DNA of 64,000 bases, taken from Streptomyces kanamyceticus (GTDB lineage: Bacteria; Actinomycetota; Actinomycetes; Streptomycetales; Streptomycetaceae). The notes under the pieces are model-generated. The model ran no database searches, was not told the DNA's origin, and saw only the letters and a program-made list of their open reading frames with translations. The position numbers and the translations under genes were made by a program. Every line of letters begins with the position of its first letter. The first letter of the stretch is position 1. This document shows positions 57,835-64,000 of the stretch, piece after piece. The stretch spans positions 4,712,001-4,776,000 of the forward strand of contig NZ_CP023699.1 in NCBI RefSeq assembly GCF_008704495.1. Reading direction: 5' to 3'.

Positions 57835-59679
57835 ATGAGCGAGACGGGTGCCGAGAAGGCGACAGGGTCGGGGTCGGAGTCCATGCCGGACTGGGAGAAG
57901 CGGTTCAGGGCGCCGCGGGTGTCGCTGCCGGACTGGGCGGAGGACGCCCCGCAGCGCTCCCTGTTCGTGTCGAACGCGACGGGGACGTACGAGCTGTACG
58001 CCTGGGACAGGACGACCGGCGCCCAACGCCAGGCGACCGACAGGCCGAACGGCACGACGGACGGCGTCCTCTCGCCGGACGGCGAGTGGATCTGGTGGTT
58101 CAACGACAAGGACGGGGACGAGTTCGGCGTCTGGCTGCGCCAGCCCTTCGGCGGCGGTCCCGACGAGCCCGCGGTGCCGGGCCTCGACGCCTCGTACCCC
58201 GCGGGCCTCGCCCTCGGCAGGGACGGCAGGACGGTGGTCGTAGGACGCTCCACGGACGAGGAGGGCTCCACGATCCATGTCGTACGCCATGACGGCGCGG
58301 GCGGGCCGGACGCGACCCCGGTCGAGGTGTACCGGCACCGCGAGTCGGCGGGCGTCGGCGACCTCTCGCACGACGGCACGCTGATCGCCGTCGAGCACAC
58401 GGAGCACGGCGACGCGATGCACTCCGCGCTCCGCGTGATCAGGCCGGACGGCTCGACGGTCGCCGAGCTCGACGACACCAAGGGCGGCACGGTCGAGCTG
58501 GGCCTTGAGGTGCTCGGCTTCGCCCCGGTCGAAGGGGACACCCGGCTCCTGGTGGGGCACCAGCGGCGCGGCCGCTGGGAGCCGATGGTGTGGGACGTCG
58601 CGTCGGGCGAGGAGAGCGACCTCGTCCTCGGGCTGCCGGGCGACGTGAGCGCCGAGTGGTACCCGGACGGCTCCGCGCTGCTGATCGCGCACGACTTCGA
58701 GGCACGCGGCGAGCTGTTCCGCTACGACCTGGCATCGCGCGAGCTGACGCGGATCGAGACGCCCACCGGCTCGGTGTCGGGCGCGACGGCACGCCCCGAC
58801 GGCACCGTGGAGTACATGTGGTCGTCGGCCGCCGAGCCGCCGGTGGTCCGCTCGACGGCGGGCACCGTCGTCCTCGACCCGCCCGGCATGAAGGCCCCGG
58901 CCTCCGTCCCCGTGGAGGACGTGTGGGTGGACGGTCCTGGCGGCCGCATCCACGCCCTGGTGCAGCGCCCCGCGGGCGCGTCGGGCCCGCTGCCCACCGT
59001 CTTCGAGGTGCACGGCGGCCCGACCTGGCACGACAGCGACTCCTTCGCGGCGGGCCCGGCGGCCTGGGTCGACCACGGGTACGCGGTGGTCCGGGTCAAC
59101 TACCGCGGCTCCACGGGGTACGGCCGTGAGTGGACGGACGCCCTCAAGCACCGCGTCGGCCTGATCGAGCTCGAGGACATCGCGGCGGTGCGGGAGTGGG
59201 CGATCACCTCGGGCCTCGCCGACCCGGACCGCCTCGTCCTGGCCGGTGGCTCCTGGGGCGGCTACCTCACCCTGCTCGGCATCGGCACCCAGCCGGACGC
59301 GTGGGCGGTCGGCCTGGCCGCGGTGCCCGTCGCGGACTACGTGACGGCGTACCACGACGAGATGGAGGCGCTGAAGGCCATGGACCGCACGCTCCTCGGC
59401 GGCACCCCCGAGGAGGTCCCCGGGCGCTTCGCGGCCTCGTCCCCGCTGACGTACGTCGACGAGGTGAAGGCCCCGGTCTACATCTCGGCGGGCGTCAACG
59501 ACCCGCGGTGCCCGATCCGCCAGGTCGAGAACTACGTGGACCGGCTCGCGGCGCGCGGCGCGGCGCACGAGGTGTACCGGTACGACGCCGGGCACGGGTC
59601 ACTGGTCGTGGACGAGCGGATCAAGCAAGTGGCTCTTGAGCTGGACTTCGCGGATCGGCACATGCCTGCGGCGGGCTGA
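57835..59679 (+). CDS. S9-family (prolyl oligopeptidase-like) serine peptidase
   Basis: 614 residues from ATG 57835 (GGGGGG upstream). The N-terminal 370 residues form a WD40-like beta-propeller (VLSPDGEWIWWFNDKDGDEF and similar repeats). The C-terminal alpha/beta-hydrolase domain has the nucleophile in LVLAGGSWGGYLTLL, the acid in SAGVNDPRCPIRQ and the His in YDAGHGSLV. Likely cytoplasmic acylaminoacyl- or oligopeptidase, as no signal peptide is seen. Confidence 0.9.
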   Translation: MSETGAEKATGSGSESMPDWEKRFRAPRVSLPDWAEDAPQRSLFVSNATGTYELYAWDRTTGAQRQATDRPNGTTDGVLSPDGEWIWWFNDKDGDEFGVWLRQPFGGGPDEPAVPGLDASYPAGLALGRDGRTVVVGRSTDEEGSTIHVVRHDGAGGPDATPVEVYRHRESAGVGDLSHDGTLIAVEHTEHGDAMHSALRVIRPDGSTVAELDDTKGGTVELGLEVLGFAPVEGDTRLLVGHQRRGRWEPMVWDVASGEESDLVLGLPGDVSAEWYPDGSALLIAHDFEARGELFRYDLASRELTRIETPTGSVSGATARPDGTVEYMWSSAAEPPVVRSTAGTVVLDPPGMKAPASVPVEDVWVDGPGGRIHALVQRPAGASGPLPTVFEVHGGPTWHDSDSFAAGPAAWVDHGYAVVRVNYRGSTGYGREWTDALKHRVGLIELEDIAAVREWAITSGLADPDRLVLAGGSWGGYLTLLGIGTQPDAWAVGLAAVPVADYVTAYHDEMEALKAMDRTLLGGTPEEVPGRFAASSPLTYVDEVKAPVYISAGVNDPRCPIRQVENYVDRLAARGAAHEVYRYDAGHGSLVVDERIKQVALELDFADRHMPAAG

Positions 59680-59735
59680 GCGGGGGCGGGTGGGCCCGCG
59701 CCGGTGCGGGACCCACTCGCCGTGGGGATGACCGT

Positions 59736-59800
59736 CTTGTGTGGCTGCGGGAGGTGTGGGGCTGGGCGCGCAGTTCCCCGCGCCCCTTACGGGGCCCTTT
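59736..59800. repeat. Streptomyces-type intergenic palindromic repeat
   Basis: The stretch with GTGTGGCTGCGGG, GGCGCGCAGTTCCCCGCGCC and CCTTACGGGGCCC resembles a REP-like sequence I recall as frequent between Streptomyces genes. It can fold into several GC-rich hairpins and may terminate the peptidase gene. Confidence 0.5.
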
Positions 59801-59873
59801 ATGGGGCCCCGACATAGGACCCCGCCCGGGGCCCGCGTCAGGGCGGTTGTGGGGGACCCGTACCGTGGAGGGC

Positions 59874-60749
59874 GTGTACCGGTTTCTGCTGACGCCCCGA
59901 TGGTGGGGGATCAACGTCTTCGTCGTGCTGGCCATCCCCTTCTGCATCTTCATGGGTTCCTGGCAGCTCGGCCGCTTCGAGGACCGCGTGCAGGCGCACG
60001 AGTCCGCGAAGGACCAGGCCGCCGAGCAGAGCCAGGAGCGGTCGGCCGCGGCGAAGGAAGGGTCCGGCGCCAAGGCCCGGCCCCTCGACGCGCTGCTTCC
60101 CGTCGACAAGGAGACCTCGGGCGAGCAGACCCGGGTCACCGGTCGCTACGGCGAGCAACTGCTCGTCCCCGACCGGGAGTTGGACGACAAGAGCGGCTTC
60201 TACGTACTGACCCTGTTGCGTACGGACAGCGGCAAGTCCCTGCCCGTGGTGCGCGGCTGGCTGCCCGGCGACGCGGACGCCGCCAAGGCCCCCGCCGCCC
60301 CGAAGGGCGAGGTCACCGTGACGGGCTCGCTGCAGGCCTCCGAGAGCCCGGGCTCGAACGGCGTGAGCGCCGCGGGCGGCCTGCCCAAGGGACAGCTGGG
60401 CGCGATCAGCTCGGCGTCCCTGGTGAACCTGGTGCCGGACGACATGTACGACGCGTGGGTCACCCTCGACAAGGGCGACTCCGGGATGAAGGCGGTGCCC
60501 GCGTCCGCGCCGAACGGCACGGGCCTGGACCTCAAGGCCTTCCAGAACCTCGGCTACACCGGCGAGTGGTTCGTCTTCGCGGGCTTCGTGCTCTTCATGT
60601 GGTTCCGGCTGCTCCGGCGCGAGGCGGAGTTCGCGCGGGACGCGCGGCTGGGGCTGATTCCCGAGCAGGAGACCCCCGAGACCTCCGAGACCCCCGAGGC
60701 TCCCAAGACCTCAGAGACGTCCAAGATCACCAAGGCGACCGAGGCCTAA
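59874..60749 (+). CDS. SURF1-family cytochrome oxidase assembly protein
   Basis: 291 residues from GTG 59874. Two membrane helices at the ends (about 8-28 and 230-250), with the SURF1 motif MGSWQLGRFEDR after the first. The extracytoplasmic region contains GFYVLTLLRTDSGKSLPVVR and GWLPGDADA, typical of the family. SURF1 helps insert haem into cytochrome c oxidase. The tail is a low-complexity Thr/Glu/Pro/Ser/Lys repeat (TPETSETPEAPKTSETS). Confidence 0.85.
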   Translation: MYRFLLTPRWWGINVFVVLAIPFCIFMGSWQLGRFEDRVQAHESAKDQAAEQSQERSAAAKEGSGAKARPLDALLPVDKETSGEQTRVTGRYGEQLLVPDRELDDKSGFYVLTLLRTDSGKSLPVVRGWLPGDADAAKAPAAPKGEVTVTGSLQASESPGSNGVSAAGGLPKGQLGAISSASLVNLVPDDMYDAWVTLDKGDSGMKAVPASAPNGTGLDLKAFQNLGYTGEWFVFAGFVLFMWFRLLRREAEFARDARLGLIPEQETPETSETPEAPKTSETSKITKATEA

Positions 60750-60757
60750 ACCGAAGC

Positions 60758-61918
60758 CTAAGAAGCGGGCAGGACCCCGGTCCGGTACACCGTCCCCGAG
60801 CACGCGTTCGCGATCGTCGTACCCGCCGAAGGGGATCCCGCGGCCGCCGTGAGCGTCACCACGACGCTGCCGTCCTGCACCCCGCCGTCCTCGCGGACCT
60901 CGTCGCGGACCAGCTGCGGCTCCACGCCGGTGGGTGAGCCGCTGTCACCGCCGCCGTTGCCCTCCGTGGGCGTCGGGTTGGGCGTGGGCTCGCCGCCCTC
61001 CGCGGGGCAGCTTTCGGACGGCACCCAGGCGAAGCGCACCTCGTAGGCCGCGCCGGGCTGGAGGACCAGCTGGGCCGTTTCCTGCGCGGGGTCGGGCAGT
61101 CCGGCCGCCGCGTCGCCCGCGGTGTGGTCGAGCACGCCGACCTTCGTGGCGTCGGCCGCGCCCTGCGCCGTCACGGCGACGGCGCCCGCGGCGTCGATCG
61201 TGCAGCTGGTCTCGGAGGTGTTGGAGACCCGGAAGCTGCCGTACACCGAGCCGTTGGCCTCGGGGACGCCGGTGGATCCGGCGGCGCCGAGCTGGGCGGC
61301 CGCGCAGACCGGCGAGCTGACGGCCTCGGAGCTGCTCGGGTCGGGCTCTCCGGTGCCGCCGCCGCCCGTGCCGCCCTTCTCCTTGCCTTCCTTCTTGTCC
61401 TTCTTGTCTTTCTTGTCCTTCGCCTTGGACGAGTCGGGCTTCTTCTCGGAGCCCTTCTCGGCGCTGCCGGGATCCTTGCCCTGGCCCGAACCGCCCTGCG
61501 ACTCCTGGCTGTTGCCCGCGATCGAGGGCCGGTCGTCCGAGTCGCCGCTGGAGTTGGTGACGTGCACCAGGGCCGGTACGGCGGTGCCGATGAAGAGCGC
61601 GGCGGCCGCGAGGCCGACGACGGCCTGCCGCTTGCGGGCCCTGCGGGCCGGTACCGCGTGCCGCAGTCGTTCCAGCGCGCGGTCCGTCGGTTCGATGTCC
61701 TCGACGGCCTGCCGCATCATCCGCCGCAGCGCGAGCTCGTCGGAGCCGAAGTCCGCCGCTCCCGCGGGCGCGTCGGGACAGAGCCCGTCCCCCTCGGAGC
61801 CGACCTCGTCCGTCTCGGAGCCGAGCCGCTCGGGCCCGCCTTCGGCGCCGTGATTCACGTTCCCGTTCCTGCCATGCTGTTCTTGCCCACTCTGCTCATC
61901 ACGCTTGCGCTCACTCAT
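60758..61918 (-). CDS. Membrane-anchored protein encoded with the SigE-family sigma factor (putative anti-sigma)
   Basis: 386 residues. The N-terminal cytoplasmic part (about 1-95; RMMRQAVEDIEPTDRALERL) is followed by one membrane helix (about 97-118), a low-complexity Lys/Asp/Gly/Ser linker (KDKKDKKDKKEGKEK), and an extracytoplasmic beta-rich domain with three or four Cys. The gene overlaps the sigma factor stop by 4 bp. By position it could act as anti-sigma or sensor, though no clear ZAS motif is visible. Confidence 0.65.
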   Translation of the reverse strand: MSERKRDEQSGQEQHGRNGNVNHGAEGGPERLGSETDEVGSEGDGLCPDAPAGAADFGSDELALRRMMRQAVEDIEPTDRALERLRHAVPARRARKRQAVVGLAAAALFIGTAVPALVHVTNSSGDSDDRPSIAGNSQESQGGSGQGKDPGSAEKGSEKKPDSSKAKDKKDKKDKKEGKEKGGTGGGGTGEPDPSSSEAVSSPVCAAAQLGAAGSTGVPEANGSVYGSFRVSNTSETSCTIDAAGAVAVTAQGAADATKVGVLDHTAGDAAAGLPDPAQETAQLVLQPGAAYEVRFAWVPSESCPAEGGEPTPNPTPTEGNGGGDSGSPTGVEPQLVRDEVREDGGVQDGSVVVTLTAAAGSPSAGTTIANACSGTVYRTGVLPAS

Positions 61919-62577
61919 GCCGGCGCCTCCATGGCGACCCTGAGGGCGGCGATGCCGCGCGAGCCGTACGCCTTGACCGAGCCGAGCGATATGCCCAGCG
62001 TCTCGGCGACCTGCGCCTCGGTCATGTCGGCGAAGTAGCGCAGCACGAGGACCTCGCGCTGGCGCCGCTGGAGGCCACGCATCGCCTTGATCAGCTCGTC
62101 GCGCTCGAGGAGGTCGTACGCCCCCTCCTCCGCGCTCGCCATGTCGGGCATCGGCTTGGAGAGCAGCTTGAGCCCGAGGATGCGCCGCCGCAGCGCGGAG
62201 CGCGAGAGGTTCACGACGGTCTGGCGCAGATAGGCCAGCGTCTTCTCGGGGTCGCGCACCCGCTTGCGCGCCGAGTGGACCCGGATGAACGCCTCCTGCA
62301 CGACGTCCTCGCAGGACGCCGTGTCGTCCAGGAGCAGCGCGGCGAGGCCGAGCAGCGACCGGTAGTGGGCGCGGTAGGTCTCGGTGAGGTGGTCGACTGT
62401 GGTGCCCGCTGTCATCGCCTCGTCAGCACCCTCGCGCTGCGCCGGGATGCGGGTGGGCCGCGCTGCGGGCATGGGCGCGATCACCGGCATGCCGCCGGGC
62501 GCGCGGGGACGACGAGGCGGACGCAGCGCCGCCGCGCCTCTCGCCTGTACCGCTGTGAAGTCGAGTACCTCTGCCAC
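61915..62577 (-). CDS. SigE-family ECF RNA polymerase sigma factor
   Basis: 220 residues from GTG 62577; a shorter start at 62413 is possible, but the longer N-terminal MAEVLDFTA form is what I recall for Streptomyces homologues. Region 2 (RSLLGLAALLLDDTASCEDV, VQEAFIRVHSARKRV) and region 4 (GLQRRQREVLVLRYFADMTE, VAETLGISLGSVKAYGSRGI) are intact. Region 3 is absent, as in ECF sigma factors. Coupled to the membrane protein gene. Confidence 0.85.
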   Translation of the reverse strand: MAEVLDFTAVQARGAAALRPPRRPRAPGGMPVIAPMPAARPTRIPAQREGADEAMTAGTTVDHLTETYRAHYRSLLGLAALLLDDTASCEDVVQEAFIRVHSARKRVRDPEKTLAYLRQTVVNLSRSALRRRILGLKLLSKPMPDMASAEEGAYDLLERDELIKAMRGLQRRQREVLVLRYFADMTEAQVAETLGISLGSVKAYGSRGIAALRVAMEAPA

Positions 62578-62955
62578 GCCTGTTGGACACGCTTCCCCCC
62601 GTCAGGGTTGTACGCGTCCGGCATCGCGTTTGCGGCAGGCCGCTCGAGCACCGTTCCTGACGATGCATCAAATGCCCCCATGCGTACCAGCTCTTCCCCT
62701 ATGCCCCATTTTTTTGTGGCGCTTGAGCGACCCCTGAAGGGCGACCGCTAAAGACGCCCCCCACCCCGGTGCCGGTTGCAGTGATCGGACACGAAATCTT
62801 CGGACGCGGAGATGATCCAGTTCAAGCGGTCCAGACCATCAAGTTGGACACAGAACTTACACAGATCCCACAAAGACTTCCGCTCTCGGGGCACCCACAC
62901 GGCACTCGACGGCACTCGACGGCGCCCGGCAGGGCACCCGACAGCGCCCGGGAGG
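62578..62955. other. Noncoding region between asd and the sigma factor gene
   Basis: 378 bp without a convincing gene. It should contain the sigma gene promoter (leftward). A T-run (TTTTTTT near 62709) is unusual for this genome. Near the asd end a short repeat GGCACTCGAC-GGCACTCGAC precedes a weak GC hairpin that may terminate asd. Nothing else recognised. Confidence 0.4.
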
Positions 62956-64000
62956 TCAGACCGTGAACTCCGCGGCCACCAGCTCGGCGATCTGCACCGT
63001 GTTCAGCGCGGCCCCCTTGCGCAGGTTGTCCCCGCACACGAAGAGTTCGAGGGCGGTCGGGTCGTCGAGGGCCCGCCGCACCCGCCCCACCCAGGTCGGA
63101 TCGGTGCCCACGACGTCGGCGGGCGTGGGGAACTCCCCCGCGGCCGGATCGTCGAAGAGCACGACGCCGGGCGCGGTCGCGAGGATCTCGCGCGCGCGGT
63201 CGACGGTGACCTCGTCCTCGAACCGCGCGTGCACGGTGAGGGAGTGCGTGGTGATGACGGGAACGCGTACGCAGGTCGCCGCCACCCGCAGCGCGGGCAG
63301 CCCGAGGATCTTGCGCGACTCGTCGCGCACCTTCATCTCCTCGGAGGACCAGCCGTCGTCCTTCAGGGACCCGGCCCAGGGCACCACGTTGAGCGCCACG
63401 GGCGCCGGGAAGGGCCCGGTGTCGTCCCCCACGGCACGGCGTACGTCACCGGGGCTCGTACCCAGCTCGCCGCCCGCGACGAGGCTCAGCTGCCTGCGCA
63501 GCGTGTCGACGCCGTCGCGGCCCGCCCCGCTCACGGCCTGGTACGAGGAGACGATCAGCTCGCGCAGGCCGAACTCGGCGTGCAGCGCGCCGATGGCGAC
63601 GATCATCGAGAGGGTCGTGCAGTTGGGGTTGGCGACGATGCCGCGCGGCCGCACGCGCGCGGCGTGCGGATTGACCTCGGGCACCACGAGCGGCACGTCC
63701 GGGTCCATCCGGAAGGCGGCGGAGTTGTCGACCACGACGACGCCCTTGGCGGTGGCGATGGGCGCCCACTGCGCGGAGACGTCGTCGGGTACGTCGAACA
63801 GCGCGATGTCGACGCCGTCGAAGACCTCCTCGCCCAGCGCGAGGACCTCGACCTCCGCACCGCGCACGGCCAGCTTGCGGCCGGCCGAGCGCGGAGAGGC
63901 GACGAGACGGATCTCGCCCCAGATGTCGGCGTGCTGCGACAGGATCTGGAGCATGACCGTGCCGACGGCCCCGGTCGCTCCGACGACCGCGAGCGTCGGC
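62956..64000 (-). CDS. asd: Aspartate-semialdehyde dehydrogenase (N-terminus outside window)
   Basis: 347 codons visible, open at the right edge. NADP-binding GATGAVG near the visible start, the catalytic Cys in [12 protein letters not shown], the substrate-binding [14 protein letters not shown], and the C-terminal segment [17 protein letters not shown]. The enzyme reduces aspartyl phosphate to the semialdehyde in the lysine/threonine/methionine pathway. Only about the first five or so residues are missing. A housekeeping gene, so this end is chromosomal. Confidence 0.93.
   Translation of the reverse strand, partial: PTLAVVGATGAVGTVMLQILSQHADIWGEIRLVASPRSAGRKLAVRGAEVEVLALGEEVFDGVDIALFDVPDDVSAQWAPIATAKGVVVVDNSAAFRMDPDVPLVVPEVNPHAARVRPRGIVANPNCTTLSMIVAIGALHAEFGLRELIVSSYQAVSGAGRDGVDTLRRQLSLVAGGELGTSPGDVRRAVGDDTGPFPAPVALNVVPWAGSLKDDGWSSEEMKVRDESRKILGLPALRVAATCVRVPVITTHSLTVHARFEDEVTVDRAREILATAPGVVLFDDPAAGEFPTPADVVGTDPTWVGRVRRALDDPTALELFVCGDNLRKGAALNTVQIAELVAAEFTV

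Noticed and set aside
55269..58541. 1090-residue open frame on the minus strand
   Set aside because: Its translation is Arg/Pro/Gly-rich without domains and lies opposite the clear hydrolase, GNAT and S9 peptidase genes; long antisense frames are normal at this GC content.
1..64000. CRISPR arrays, IS elements or rRNA genes
   Set aside because: No spaced identical repeats, no transposase-like frames with terminal repeats, and no rRNA sequence were seen.

Overview
This is high-GC actinobacterial DNA, almost certainly from a Streptomyces. Supporting signs are very high GC with strong third-position GC bias, many GTG/TTG starts, overlapping GTGA/ATGA gene junctions, many XRE regulators with helical-repeat domains, and Streptomyces-type families (DUF2637, DUF3631, DUF5994, DUF5999, a mycothiol amidase-like enzyme, a SigE-family sigma factor).

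The first two thirds are mobile DNA. A 46-bp perfect direct repeat at 11256-11301 and 41745-41790 matches the 3' half of a tRNA-Pro(CGG) gene, from anticodon loop to acceptor stem. At neither copy does the 5' half of the tRNA precede it; both are preceded by similar element-end DNA. Both copies therefore look like right-hand attachment sites, and I read the region as two elements stacked in one tRNA gene that lies left of the window. Element 1 (1-11301, left end missing) is a Streptomyces AICE-type conjugative element: FtsK-like Tra, Spd-like proteins, a GntR repressor with palindromic operators, and accessory genes (XRE regulator with a split RibD-like reductase/deaminase pair, another XRE regulator, a toxin-antitoxin-like pair, an HNH nuclease). 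Element 2 (about 11302-41790, 30.5 kb) carries a tyrosine integrase with an embedded LacI-type HTH, an excisionase, an XRE repressor, a DUF3631 ATPase, a DUF2637 membrane protein, MobC and a MobA/VirD2-type relaxase. No FtsK-like Tra or type IV secretion genes were seen, so it looks mobilizable rather than self-transmissible.

Element 2 cargo: at the left end a compact two-gene CBASS (CD-NTase plus Cap15-type 2TM/beta-barrel effector) and a DUF4238 gene. In the middle are a flavoprotein, a HAD hydrolase, an XRE/ATPase cluster and a CPBP membrane protein. Then comes a class I lanthipeptide cluster (30633-37546): Fe(II)/2OG dioxygenase, small membrane protein, 48-aa precursor with an FDLDV leader motif, LanB, LanC and a LanSA-type protein-isoaspartate O-methyltransferase, with a strong hairpin between precursor and lanB. 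At the right end is a coupled GNAT-fusion/ASCH pair next to the attachment site.

From 41791 onward the DNA looks chromosomal. It begins with a scarred stretch: tandem repeats, two DUF5994 genes flanking a fatty-acid desaturase, and remnants of a SulP transporter and a multicopper oxidase. Regulator/target pairs follow: MarR with a SnoaL-like protein, TetR with DUF4345, XRE with SDR, ArsR with arsenite methyltransferase, ArsR/SmtB with a CDF transporter, TetR with an alpha/beta hydrolase. The last part is housekeeping-like: S9 peptidase, SURF1-like protein, a SigE-family sigma factor with a membrane-anchored partner, and aspartate-semialdehyde dehydrogenase running off the right edge. No rRNA, complete tRNA or CRISPR array was seen.
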